Below, one piece after another: positions 35,740 through 47,419 of a stretch of DNA of 64,000 nucleotides. A model generated the notes under the pieces. It was not told the origin of the DNA. It did not search any database and saw only the letters and a program-made list of their open reading frames with translations. Within the stretch, counting starts at the first letter, position 1. Each line of letters opens with the position of its first letter. The position numbers and the translations under genes are program-made. Source of the stretch: Dastarcus helophoroides (lineage: Eukaryota; Arthropoda; Insecta; Coleoptera; Bothrideridae); assembly GCA_028583605.1 (NCBI GenBank), contig CM053328.1, forward strand, positions 8,882,782 to 8,946,781, written 5' to 3'.

Positions 35740-36920
35740 TTTCCAAAATTTTGATTTTTCTTTTAAATTTTCGCTCTTTTAAATTTCGTTTCCACTCTTT
35801 TTAAAAGTTGGGCTTTACTTTGAAAATTTCTCTTTTACCGAAAATTTCGTCTTTTCTTTAATGCCACCTTTTCAAAGTTTCGATTTTTTAAAAATCTGAT
35901 TTTTGCAAAATTTCAATTTTTTAAAAATCTGATTCATTCAAATTTTCGTTTTTTTTAAATTCAATTATTTCAAATTTTCTTTGTAAATCTGGACCTTTCA
36001 TAAAAATTTTAATATTTTGAAAAATCTCACCAAAAATTTCAACTTTTAAAAAAAAAATCACTTTGCTTCCAACTTTCACCTTTAAAAATTTCAACTTTTC
36101 CAACATTTTAACTTTCCAATATTTTGACTTTTGAAAATTTCGATCTATCTGATAATTGTGGTTTTTTTTTCAAAATATCGGCTTCGAGAAATATTTACTT
36201 TTATTAAAAGTTTGACTGAAAATGTCGCCATTTTTAAAATTTTAATTTTTTCAAAATTTCGAATAATTTTAAAATCTACAATTTTTTATAATTTTCAAAT
36301 CTTTCAAATGTGTTGAATTTTTCGAATTTTTAATATTTTTTTAGTTCCGGCTCTGAAATTTCGATTTTCTTAAAAAAATTTTTTTTCTTAAATTTTGACA
36401 TTTTTTAAAATTTGAGAAAGTTTTTGAAAATTCATGCAATTTTTCCCAAATTTTCAGGTTTTTTAAATAGAATAAATTTAGGAAAATATCAAAATTTCAA
36501 CGAATTTTCAATATCTAAACTTGTTTCGAACTTTCCTTAAATCTGAACTTATTTTTTTTAATTTTTGAGTTTTTTTTTAAATTCTCACTTAAAAAATCTC
36601 GGTTTTATAAATGTTAGATTTTTTAAATATTAGTTGCTTTTTCAAATTTAATTTTTTTTAAAAATTACAAGAATTTTGAACTATTTCCTTTTTAATTTCA
36701 ATAATTTTCAAAACTTCGACATATTTTCTAAACTTTAAATCACTTACTCGATAATTTTGATTTGTTTTTGAATTCAGAAATTACCTGAAACTTCTTTTGA
36801 AATTTTCGACTATCTCGCAAGATTTTGAATTTTTAGAAAAAATTTACATTTTTCTAATAATTCTGACTCATTTTCGAAACATCGATTATTTTTTAAAATT
36901 TGGACACTTGTTTGAAATAG
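35740..36920. repeat. T-rich degenerate array
   Basis: Typical AAATTTCGACTTTTT phrases, pyrimidine-rich on plus. No gene. Confidence 0.75.
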
Positions 36921-36923
36921 GCA

Positions 36924-37250
36924 CGTAGAATGCAACCTAGACTACAAATTCATGCAGCCCTCCAGGCGTGTATAGTGGAATCATAGGTAGCTGAACTACT
37001 CACATTTGAAACACTGCCACCTAGCGAAGCGGTTGCTCTCTAGGAAAAAGTTCCTAGAAGACAATTATTTCAATGCACAGACAAATAGGTTTGAACATTT
37101 ATTAGATTCAAAATTGGGAAACCAAATACCGGTTTCGATCTTGTTAGATCTCGTTAGTTTGGTATATCCAACTGGAATACTAACAAATGTTCCGACAAGT
37201 AAGTACTAAAGAATTTACGGACGTCAAGCGTGTGACTCTTAATACTACCA
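36924..37250 (+). mobile_element. Family B foldback element, copy 3
   Basis: The head (GTAGAATGCAACCTAGACTA, CCTCCAGGCGTGTATAGTGG) is followed by the left hairpin arm (ACAAATAGGTTTGAACATTT, GGTTTCGATCTTGTTAGATC, GACAAGTAAGTACT). The matching right arm is not here but within copy 4 at about 37487-37636, so copies 3 and 4 together make a large inverted structure. The frame at 37006-37209 is only the arm sequence. Confidence 0.8.
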
Positions 37251-37296
37251 CCTATTGGTCTTTAGAGAAACTGTGACTATAGCTAACAATGTCGCA

Positions 37297-37634
37297 TGCA
37301 AGTAGAATGCAACCTAGACTACAAATTCATGCGACTTTCCAGGCCTGTATAGTGAATCATAGGTAGCTGAGCTACCAACAGTTGAAACACTGCCATCTAG
37401 CGAAGCGGTTGCTCTCTAGGAAAAAGTTCCCAGAAGTCAAGGATTCTAATTCACAAACCAGTAGGATTGAACATTTATGAGATTCGAAGCTTGACGTCCT
37501 TGAGTACTTGTTGAAACATTTGTTAGGGTTCGAGTTGAATATACCAAACTGACAAGATCTAACAAGATCGAAACCGGTATTTGGTTTCCAAACTTCAAAT
37601 CTAATAAATGTTGAGACCTATTGGTCTGTGCATT
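37297..37634 (+). mobile_element. Family B foldback element, copy 4
   Basis: A second head (TGCAAGTAGAATGCAACC, GCGAAGCGGTTGCTCTCTAG) is followed by TTGACGTCCTTGAGTACTTG and the arm in right-hand orientation (AACAAGATCGAAACCGGTAT, CCTATTGGTCTGTGCATT). The minus-strand frame at 37446-37640 mirrors that of copy 3 because the arms are complementary. Confidence 0.8.
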
Positions 37635-37691
37635 TTTCAAAACCTAACTTTTTCTGAAAAATTCGACATCTTTTCAAAATGTTATTTATAT

Positions 37692-37998
37692 TGTAACAAA
37701 ATGTAATTATAAAATTTAGGTAGGAATCTTGTAGAAAATTTGATAAGGGGAAGCGGCCTTGATAATGAACCAAACGGCAGATAATCGTTCCAGAAATTTC
37801 GGCAAACGATAACTCCTATCTGTTTGTTCCTTCTAGAACCCAAAGCGGGACCAATATAGCGCGGTCGGCTTTTCCTCAGTTAGTTAGTCAGTCAACGAAT
37901 AAGTTACTGACTTAATCTGTTGAGTTTATTATAATTGTAGCTTGGAAATAAAACGATTACAATTCACGCAGAATTAATCATTCGAACCGCTAGCGAGC
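37692..37998 (+). mobile_element. Solo LTR, same family as L1 (copy L3)
   Basis: It starts TGTAACAAAATGTAATTAT. Shared landmarks in order are GATAAGGGGAAGCGGCC, CAGAAATTTCGGCAAACGAT, a TATA-like CAATATAGCGCGGTCGGC and GGAAATAAAACGATTACA, then the conserved TTAATCATTCGAACC near its 3' end. No flanking duplication could be recognised and no internal retrotransposon sequence is attached. Confidence 0.75.
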
Positions 37999-37999
37999 A

Positions 38000-39130
38000 A
38001 TAATAATTTTTTTTTAATTTCCAATCAAATATTTAACTGTTTTTAAAATTTCACCTTATCTCAACTTCAACTTTTTTGATAACTACGAATTTTTTTATAA
38101 TTTTGACTTTTCTTCAATATTCAAAAATTTCAGGCTTCTTCAAAAATATAATTGAAAACTCTGCAATTTATTTTAAACGTATATATTTTTCGGAAATTTT
38201 GCCTTTTTTTTTTAAATTTCCAAAATTATTTTTCAACATTTTGACATTTTATTCAAAATATTGACTTTTTTACTCAAAATCCTAATTTTCTTTTGGAAAT
38301 TTGACTTTCCCCTAACATTTCGACATTTTTTAAAATTTTACATTTTTTTTATTTCGGATAATAGGCTTCCTATAAAATTTCAAATCATTCACATTTCTAA
38401 CCCTTCCTTTGTGGAATTCTTCAATAAAACTACGAAACTTTATTAATTTTTAATATCTGTTGTTGTTTTGACTCTAATCTCAAAAATCTAGTAATAAACA
38501 TAATTTTGTAATTGTAGATTCTTTTGAAACTTATTTTACTAAAAATGCAGGCTTACACCCTTTAATTATTTTCTTTAAAATTCCATTTGAAATTTTAAAT
38601 TTTAGGTTTATTCTAGACATGTTCATTTATTTTCAAATTTCAATCCAAAATGTCGACATTTTTTATTGAGATTTCGAGACGGTTTTTATTATTGTTTTTT
38701 GTTGTTTTTTTTTCCTTAAAATGCCGAATTTAATACTTAACTTTTTTCTAAAATTATTGTTTTAAATCCTTAATTGTAACCTAGGGATTCGTATGTTATT
38801 TTGAATTTTCGATTCTAATCCTGAAATTTTGACTTTTGAAACTTTCAGTTTAAGCAGTTGTAAATTCGACTTTTTTAAAATACCGATTTTTCTTTCATAA
38901 TTCTTATTTTTACTTATGTAAAAAATTTCGATTGTAAACTCGAAAGTTCAGGAAAATTTGCATTTCAATATAAACTTTTGAATGTTCGACGTTTTTGTCA
39001 CAATTCAAAATTTGCACTTTCAATATTGTTCTTTTTTCGAGTAGTTTTTGTTATAAATTTTAAACCTTTTTTGTAAGATGCCTGACTAGGGCCCTGTTTT
39101 TGTTGATAATTGTGGTTTTGATCTCTTCGT
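38000..39130. repeat. T-rich degenerate array
   Basis: Low-complexity, pyrimidine-rich on plus. The frames at 38076-38264 and 38261-38446 are by-products. TATTAATTTTTAATATCTG near 38440 may be a scrap of family C. Confidence 0.65.
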
Positions 39131-39252
39131 GACCTTTTTATAGTATTTTGCTTTTGTAATGTTTTTTTTAGCTATTCATTTTTGACTAATTTCACCTTTT
39201 GTTCACCCTTTTACCTTATTTGATTGTGCCTAAAATCCGGTCTCTAGTTATA
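39131..39252 (-). repeat. Dispersed repeat D, copy 2
   Basis: Reverse-complement copy of 33331-33440. It overlaps the start of the frame at 39199. Confidence 0.65.
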
Positions 39253-39576
39253 ACAGTTATAGATGTGAATTCCCTGGAATGTCCACCAGATAACAATATT
39301 GAGATATCTCAAGGATCAAGAGCCACGAAGCACATCTTGACTGAACCGAATATACACTTTTTACTAAAGCAGGGTTTCGCATACAAGCAAAAATATAAAA
39401 TTCCATTGCACATCATGACGGAAATTCGTGGTTTGCTCTTTTATCTGATTGACAAAAAACCTGATAAAAATGTATTATACATATCTAGTGATTCGAAACA
39501 AATCAACCATTCTGGAAAGTATAGACTTTCCTCTGAACAGTCATATTATTATTGTTATTATTATTATTTTTGGTGA
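39199..39576 (+). CDS. Hypothetical ORF of 125 codons, probably transposon-derived or fossil
   Basis: The first 18 codons fall in repeat D and the last ten in an ATT microsatellite, so the annotated ends are not natural. The middle (about 39256-39535) has balanced composition and reads like protein: NSLECPPDNNIEISQGSRAT, then QGFAYKQKYKIPLHIMTEI, then DKNVLYISSDSKQINHSGK. A diverged version of the first part is found at 32709-32800 (VDFLERPLDKALRYSQWSRA), also open in the corresponding frame. In both places an AG dinucleotide after an AT-rich stretch precedes the similarity, as at an exon start. I do not recognise the family. Confidence 0.25.
   Translation: MFTLLPYLIVPKIRSLVITVIDVNSLECPPDNNIEISQGSRATKHILTEPNIHFLLKQGFAYKQKYKIPLHIMTEIRGLLFYLIDKKPDKNVLYISSDSKQINHSGKYRLSSEQSYYYCYYYYFW
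39546..39570 (+). repeat. ATT microsatellite
   Basis: Imperfect run of TTA/ATT units with one TTG interruption, next to the left end of family A copy 4. Confidence 0.75.
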
Positions 39577-39832
39577 AACGAACTGGTTCTTAGTTATCTT
39601 CAAAAATTGAAATACAAATCCTGTCCCCTGAGACCAAGAAAGATTAAAAAACACAACAAACGTTGGTCAAACGCGTTTCGATAGCGAAGCAATCACATCC
39701 AGAGAGATACTACGATACTGCTGAGAGTATCTCTCTCAAGATGATAGCTTGACTATCGAAAAGCATTAGAGCAATCTTTGTTGTGTTTTTTAATCTTTCT
39801 TGGTTTCGGGGGACAAGATCTGTATTTCAATT
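39571..39832. mobile_element. Family A foldback element, copy 4
   Basis: The left end is GAACTGGTTCTTAGTTATCT and the left arm contains AACGCGTTTCGATAGCGAAG. The right arm contains AGATGATAGCTTGACTATCG and CTTTGTTGTGTTTTTTAATC and ends at TCTGTATTTCAATT. The right terminal 30 bp are missing. Confidence 0.85.
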
Positions 39833-40953
39833 AGTGATATTATTGGTTCATAATCTAACCATTGTTATTATCTCCTAAATTCTCTACTGAAAAACAATCT
39901 GTTTGTCCGTCAGTTGATCTGTTCTTACATAGATAAGTATTTGTTTTTCCGAAGAAAATGTTGTCATATCATGTACTTACTGCCAAAATAAGAAACAGTC
40001 CTGGAATATTAAATCGGAGACAAAGTTCATAATTGCTTCCAGCTGTAAAGTCAATTGAACTCTTCCTGATTTAAAATGTAAACTGTCTCGGTGGTAACAA
40101 ACCGATATTCTCGCGAAAATGCCAAAGCAATTCCGGTCATATTACTCCCTGTTATCTCCCGTCAAGACATTATCTAGCAGAGCTGAGAAGATTCCGGGAC
40201 GTCTGGAAACCTTCTCGGGATGCTAATTAATTTCGTCTGTTCACTTCCTTCCAATTACGTAGAGATAGATGATAATAACATCTCTACAACACACATATAT
40301 GTGTGATGAAACAAGAGAGCTTCAGTCAAAACTAGTTCTCTAAACGTGCGTTTCTAGACGACCACCTTTAGACGACACGTGCCTTAGACAATATTCATTA
40401 AAGCAGCCCCAAGTTGCGGGGATGTTTCCCAGAATCTGCACGAGAAAATTGCCCTTCAGGTCACGCTTTACTTTGGCTCTGACCGGATTAACTTTGATTT
40501 TAGTTTGGTTAGTATCAATATTGCTTAAGCTGCGTTGAACCAACGGCAGGATATGTTAGCTTTAGACTTTGTTGTGTCTACAGGAAATAAAAAAACCCGA
40601 TCGGTAATATCCTAATAAATTATGTTAGTATATATAACCTCAGAGAGATAAAACGCCCTAATTGTCTAAGTGAGAAATGCATTTCCGCTATATTAGTGTT
40701 AAACTTTAGTGAAACCTGCAGAAATAAAAGAGCCAATGGGTAATTGTCTAAGTGGGAAACTCATTTTGAAGTCGGCGGAATCCTAGACGTGAATTAAATT
40801 TAATCGAAGATGTGCGCAGGGAATTACAATACTGGAAATTGAACCACAAATTTTGCAATTGTAATATCTCCCAGCAGTATATTTTATACCAAATTCGTGA
40901 ACGCCACATCGATACTTTATCTGTATTTAGCTGTCTGTATTAAACAAAAAATT
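39833..40953. other. Single-copy island, GC-richer, no gene recognised
   Basis: Balanced-composition DNA, richest at about 40080-40560. The minus-strand frame 40340-40543 (67 codons) is open with fairly ordinary residues but has no recognisable domain and no homologue in the window. The region could be conserved non-coding or regulatory DNA. Confidence 0.4.
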
Positions 40954-41093
40954 AGTATCTCTCTGAAGATGATAGCTTGGCTGTCAAAACACATTAGAGC
41001 AACCTTTGTTGTGTTTTTTAATCTTTCTTAATTTCAGCAAATAAGATTTGTATTTTAATTTTTGAAGATAACCAAGGACCAGTCCGATCCACC
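40954..41093 (+). mobile_element. Family A foldback element, right half only (copy 5)
   Basis: It begins at the hairpin centre (AGTATCTCTCTGAAGATGAT) and runs to the right terminus (AACCAAGGACCAGTCCGATC). The left arm is absent, the mirror image of copy 3. Confidence 0.8.
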
Positions 41094-42450
41094 CAAAGTT
41101 ACAATTCCAGTCAATTGTTTTTAAATTTCTATGAAGAGGAGGACATTTTAAACCTTAAATCGAATTGAAAAAATAAATTTTTTTAACATTTATGGTTCCA
41201 GATTAAATTGGGATTTTAATGACAGAAGTACTTTTTTTGAAAAGATTGTGACTTTAACTTCAGTTCGATCATACGGCAAGAAAAATCTTTACTTGACTCA
41301 AGAAATACTATAATTTCTCTCACTGAAATCTCGCAAATAGTTTTAATAGTTTCAAAAATCGCACATTATAGAACTTCAGAAGTGTCTATTGTTCTTGGCA
41401 ATCGACGTCCTTAAACAGTTAGTGTCAATCAAAATGTATTGTTGTGTTACTTTTGGCTTACTCATCCTAGATTCGTTACTCATTGTTCAACATATAAGGT
41501 GTCAATGATCTTGTCGTTTTGTCGTAAAAAAAAAATCACATTTTTATCCTTGGATTTTAATGGTAATAATAATTGTATAATGGTTGCATTTACCTCTTTC
41601 GAATGTCAGATGGGATGCAATTTATTGACTCTACACTGAAATCCACTTATTTTAAATATTTTCTTCGGTAAATTGTAAAATGTAATAAGCGTATGTGTGT
41701 TGATATTAAAAATAAGAGGTGAGATGTAAAGACCAGACTAATATTAAAAATGTTAGCTTACAAATTTTAAAATTTAGTTCATACTATAATTAATTTAACA
41801 ACTTAAAAAAAAATGATGTGGTCAATGTTAGGTTAGGTTAGGTTAGATTTTACTCTATAACCTTAAAACTGCCTAAACTTCCCTGATGTGCTTTTCGTTA
41901 ATTTTCGCCTCTTATTTGCGTGCGTTTGGTTTTCGTATGCTCATTTAAATTTGCCAGTTTATCTTTGCTTAAAATTTTGCCAACATCTATTTGACAAGAA
42001 TTTTTTGTTATTGATTTCAGAATTTTGACTTCCTCCTCAAAATTTTTACATTAACATTTTAAAAAATAAGTTTAAAATTTTACCTTCCAATTTTAATTTA
42101 CGAATTTCACCTCAAAATCTTTTACATGTGTTTCTTGGAATTTCAAATTTGTCTAAATATTTTGAGTTTATCCTCGTTATTTCGTTTTAACAGAAATTTT
42201 TTTTTTAAAAATTGAAATTCCTGCTTTAAATTTAAATCAGAAAAAAGATCAGAATTGTTGAAAAATTGCCTTAAAGGCCTTAAATTTTTTGAAATTTTAT
42301 CTTTTTTTTTCTCAAATTTTCCACTTTCTTCCGAAAATTAAAACTGATATTTCCATATTTTTCTAAAAAAAATTATCAGGTTTTGAATATATTCCAACTT
42401 TCTAAAACAATGAATAATCTGGAAATTTTGCTGGTTTCCAATTTACAGAT
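41094..42450. other. Mixed spacer grading into T-rich array
   Basis: No gene. Contains short low-complexity stretches and the TTAGG run described separately. The frame at 41439-41639 has no recognisable features. Confidence 0.4.
41828..41846 (+). repeat. Short (TTAGG)n run
   Basis: TTAGG repeated three times plus TTAG. This is the usual insect telomere unit, but a run this short also occurs by chance. Confidence 0.6.
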
Positions 42451-45400
42451 TTAAAAGAAAACCTGAATTAAAAAAAATCGAAAATATGAAAATTCAAAAT
42501 TTTTAAGAAAAGCCAAATTTTTTGAAAGTCTAAATTTTGAAGAAAAATCAAGAATATCAGAAAAAGTGAAATTTTTAAAAATGGTCAAAATTTTAGGAGG
42601 TTCAAATTTTTGACCAAAATTTTCATAATAGTGGAAATTTAGAAAGAAATAAAGATTTGAAAAAGGTGAAATTTAAAAAAAGTTGTTATATAAAGAAGCC
42701 AATATATTAAAAAGTACTTGAAATTTTGGAAAATGTTAAAAGTTTTAAAAATAGTTGAAACTTTTAATAGCAAATTTTTTCTTTTTTTTGGGGGGGAACG
42801 GACTGGTCCTTGGTTATCTTCAAAAATTAAAATACAAAAATTGTTCACTGAAACCAAGAAAGATTAAAAAAATACAACAAAGGTTGCTCTAACGCGTTTC
42901 GACAGCCAAGCTGTCATCTTGCGAGAGAGAAGTATCTCTCTGAAGATGACAGCTTGCCTGTCGAAACGCGTTAGAGTAACGTTTCTTGTGTTTTTTAATC
43001 CTTCTTGGTTTCAGTGAAAAAGTTCTGTATTTCAATATTTTATAGTCGAAATTTTTAAAGAAATTTAAAATTTTGCAAAAAACTAGAAATAATTAAAGAA
43101 ATTCAATATTTTGAAACAAACAAATTTCTTAAAAGTCTAAATATTGAAGAAAACCTAAAATTATCAGAAAAAATAAAATTTTGAAAAATGGTTAAAATGT
43201 TGAAAAGTTCAACTTTTGGCTCAAAATTTTGAAAAAATTGGGATTTTTCTTAAAAACTCTAAAATTTAAAAAGGGTGAAATTTAAAAAAGTTAAGTTTTA
43301 AAAAAGGCCAATATTTAAAAGAAGTCAAAATTTTGAAAAATGTCGAACCTTTTAAAAAATGTCGAAACTTTAAATGTCTCAAATTTTGAAAAATGTTGGA
43401 AAAAACTAAATTTACAAAAAAACTGAAAAATTTAAGACAAGAAGAAATTTTAAAGAAGTTCCAAATTTTTGGAGAATTTAAAATTTTAAAACATTTTGGG
43501 AATTTTTAAAAAAGTCGAAATAATTAGAAATGTCAAAATTTTATAGTCGAAATCTTTAAAGAAATTTAAAGTTTTGCAAAAAGTCTAAAATTATGATTTA
43601 AATTCAAGATTTTCAAAAAAAGCCAAACTTTTCCAAAGTCCAGATAGTGATAAAAATGAAATGTTTAAAAATGGTCGAAATTTTGAAAAAGTTAAAATTT
43701 TTGGTCAAAAATTTTAAAAAATGAGAATATAAAAAAATCCTAATTTGAAAAAAGTGAAATTTAAAAAAAGTTAGAATTTAAAAAAAGGCCTCTTAAAAAG
43801 TAGTCGAAGTTAGAAATATCGAACTTTTTAAAAATGTGGAAACTAAATAGCGGCAATTTTGGAAAATGTTGACATTTTGAAAAAAAACTACATATACAAA
43901 ATAAAACTGAAAAAATGAAGATGAAGCGAAATTATCAAGAATTTCCAAATTTTCCAAGCAATCAAAATTTTAAAATATTTTGAAAATTTTAAAAAATGTC
44001 AAACTATTTAAAAAAGTAAAAAATTTTACAATCGAAAATTTAAAGGAAATTTAAAATTTTGCAAAACGGCAAAATTAATTAAAGAAATTCAAAATTTCCA
44101 AAAAAATTCGAATTTTTCGAAAATCTAAAAATATTGAAGAGAAATTAAAATATTAGAAAAACTGAAATTAAAAAGTTCAATTTTTAAAAAGTTGAACTTT
44201 CCAAAAAAAAGTAGTTTTTCAGAAAATATTCGAATTTAAGCTATAAAAAAGTTAAAATTTAAAACTCGAAATATTTAGAAAGTTGAAGTTATAATTTCAA
44301 ACGACCAATTAAATGTTCTGTAATTAAACAGTTAAACGTGCTTAAAATTGAAAATATGTACAACCGCAACCATAGACTATTTTCGGCCTTCCTTGGCCTC
44401 ATCAGCATGGTACGGTGATTGTATACACTTCCAACTTCCAACTATAATTTCAAGAAAAAACTACAATTTTCAAAAACGCAAAAATTACAAAAGGTCAAAA
44501 TTTTTAATAAAGATCCAAATTTTTAAGAAAAACGACATTTTTGAAGGCATTCGAAATGTTTGTTAAGGTGAAATTCTTCACGGAATTTTAAAATAAAATG
44601 TTTAGAGTTAAATTTCACAAAAAGTTAAAAGCTCGAGAAAAAGTCAAAATTTAAAACAAGTCTAAATTTTCAAGCAATAAATCGAAAAAAGCCAAAATTT
44701 TTAAAAGATGTTAAATATTTTAAAGAACCTACTTTTTAGAAAATTTCAAAGATTTATTGAAATTATAATTTTTGAAAAAGTCCAGCTTACAAGAAGCTAA
44801 AAAAAAAACGAAAATTTAAAAAAAAATGACAATTTAAAAGATTTAAAATTTTCTAAAAAGCCAACATTTTAAAAAATTCAAAATTTTAAACCCAAAATTT
44901 GAGAAAGGATTTTCTTTTGAAGTAGTTTTTGACTGATTTGATTTTGGGAAAAATTAATTTCTCAGAGTCGAAATTCAGAAAAATTTAAAATATCAAGAAA
45001 AAGTCTAAATTTAGAAATAGTTGAAACTTTCAAGAACAAAAATCGAAAAATGTCGAAATATTTAAGATATTTAAGTGATAAATGTTTTTAAAAAATAAAC
45101 ATTCAAAAAAAGTAGGTTTTCAAACAAAAATTCGAAATTTATGTAAAACAAAAAGTTAAAATTTAGAGAAAGAAGTCGAAATTTTTAAAAGGTCGAAGTT
45201 TTTGAAAATGAGATAAAATTTCGAGAGAAGAACCACAATTTTTAAATAAGTGTAAATTTTAAAAACCTAGAATTTCGAAACCGTCAACATTTTTAGAAAG
45301 ATCTAAATTTTCAAGAAAGACATTATTTTTGAAAGCATTCCAGGAATTTTAAAAATACATTTTTCAGAGACGAAATTCACGAAAGGTTAAAATTTCCAAA

Positions 45401-47110
45401 AAAATCTAAATTTAATACAAGTTTAAATTTTCAAGCAAAAAATCGAAAAATGTCGAAATTTTGAAAAAATGTTAAATATTTTAAAAAACTTATTTTGTAA
45501 AAAGGGTGAAAAATTTATGAAATCAAAATTTTTAAAAAGGTCCAACTTACAAGCAACTTTTTCAAAAAAACCAAATAAAAATGTTCAAACGACGAAAATT
45601 TTGGAAAAAAAATGAAATCTTTAGAAAATTTAAAATTTTCTACAAAACATAAATTTTCGCAAAAAATGAAAATTTTAGAAAGACAAAATTTTCAAAAAGG
45701 AAATTTTTTTTAATTTTTGATTGATTTGATTTTGAGAAAAATAAATTTTTCGGAGTCAAAATTTAGGAAAAATTAAAATTTCGAGAAAGAGTCTTTTAGA
45801 AAAAGTTGAAACTTTCAAGAAAAAGAATCGAAAACTGTCGATATTTTTAACAAGTGTTGAATTTTTTTTAAAAATTGAACTTTCCAAGAAAAGTTGTTTT
45901 TCAAAAGAAATTTTAAATTTAAGCATAACAAAAAACTTAAAATTTAGAGAAATTATCGAAATTTTTAAAAGATCGAAATTTTCAAAAAAAGTTAAAATTT
46001 AGAGAAATAACCCTAGTTTCGAGAAAAGTGTAAGTTTTAGAAACGTAAAAATCCCAGAACATCAAAATTTTTGAAAAAGATCTACATTTTCAAGAACGAA
46101 ATTTTTAAAAGCATTCGAAATGTTAAAAAAAAATAAATTCTTCAAAAAAAGTAGGAATTTTAAAAATAAATTTTTCCGAGTTGAAATTCACAAAAAGTTA
46201 AAATTTCGGTAAAAAGTCTAAATTTAGAACAATATGAAATTTTCTAGCAAAATATCGAGAAATGTCAAGATTTTTAAAAAATGTTAACTATTTTAAAAAA
46301 CCCAATTTTCGAAAAAAAGTACGTTTTCAAAAAAATGTCGAAATTTAAGTATAACAAAAAGCTAAAATTTAGAGGTAAAATTCGAAATTTTTAAAAGGTC
46401 GAAGTTTTCAATATAAGTTATAATTTCCAGGAAAAACAATTGTTAAAAAAGTGTAAGTTCTAAAAAGGTAGAGATTCCAAAAGGTCAACATTTTTAAAAT
46501 ACAAATTTTCAAGACAGATGAAATTTTCGACAGCATTCGAAACGTTGTAAACGATGAAATTTTTCAAAAAAGTCGGAATTTAAAATAAATCGAAATTTAA
46601 AAGAATACTTAATATTAAAAAAAAAGCGAAAATTTGAAAAATGGAATAATTCGAAAGGGATCGAAATTCTCAAAATCAGAATTTCGAGAGCAGATCCCAA
46701 AATGTCAAAATTTTTGAAAACGGTTAAAAAAAGGTAAAAATAAAAAATGTAAATTTTGAAAGAAGTCAAAATTTTCAAAAAATTCCACTTTTTAACGCTC
46801 AAACTTCTAAAAAATATATTTTTTAAAAAAGTCAAAATTATTAAATAAGCATGAAATTTTGAGAGTAAGTTCGAAGTTCTGAAAAAAAGTTAAAATTTTC
46901 TATTAAGTGAAAAACCTATTTTTATAAAATTAAAATTTTCAAATTAATTTCATATGAGCAGTAAAATTGAACCGTCCTGGATTGGAATTTTAATTTAAAA
47001 GTTAAAATATTAATATAATCCAAACATTCAAAAAGCATTTGTTCAAATTTAAAAAAGGCAATATTTCTAAATAAACCGAAAGTTTTTAAAACAGTGGAAA
47101 TGGTAATAAT
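42450..47110. repeat. A-rich degenerate array with higher-order units
   Basis: Purine-rich on plus. From 43.0 to 44.1 kb a unit of about 500 bp recurs (ATTTTATAGTCGAAAT near 43027 and 43538, and a diverged form near 44023). From 44.6 to 46.4 kb a unit of about 790 bp recurs (TTGATTTTGGGAAAAATTAA near 44937 and its variant near 45727). A short island of different origin lies at 44330-44440. The 108-codon minus-strand frame at 46509-46835 is low-complexity. Confidence 0.8.
42796..43036. mobile_element. Family A foldback element, copy 6
   Basis: Left end GAACGGACTGGTCCTTGGTT; arms meet at a GCGAGAGAGAAG centre. Both arms carry the variant stem GACAGC/GCTGTC (or CTGTC) instead of GATAGC/GCTATC. 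The right terminal 30 bp are missing. Confidence 0.85.
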
Positions 47111-47117
47111 CTGCTAT

Positions 47118-47351
47118 TTCAACAAAATCGAAATTTTCAGTTACACTGGTCCGAGGATGAAGGGCATGGGGTTCAACTTGATTTCGTCCTTCCAAAAATG
47201 TTTTGCGCCGTTCATACACTTTAATTTTATTCAAACAAGTATGCCCAAACTGTGCTTCTAGTCTACGAAGAATTTTGGTAGGCCTTACACTTTTAACGGC
47301 AAGAAATTTATTTATAATGCGCTGCGCAACGTGCGGATGAACTTCTTGCAT
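47118..47351 (-). pseudogene. Mariner-like transposase fragment, N-terminal DNA-binding region
   Basis: About 78 codons on the minus strand resemble the N-terminal helix-turn-helix region of mariner/SETMAR-like transposases. Landmarks are IINKFLAVKSVRPTKILRRL, then FGHTCLNKIKVYERRKTFLE, then HPRTSVTENFDFVE (relatives typically read GRPRTSVT here). The segment binds terminal repeats in intact proteins. The catalytic domain is missing: the frame runs into A-rich array at about 47110, so this is a truncated fossil. No terminal repeat was found upstream. Confidence 0.7.
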
Positions 47352-47419
47352 AGTCATTAAATTTACAACTGACGAACGGCGAGAACAGAATTTGCTAGAG
47401 CGCAATATCCCCACCTAAC

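Noticed and set aside
37006..37640. Two frames with nearly the same protein (FEHLLDSKLGNQIPVSILLD) on opposite strands, suggesting a duplicated gene.
   Set aside because: They are the two complementary arms of family B foldback elements; the head sequence and other copies show it is transposon DNA.
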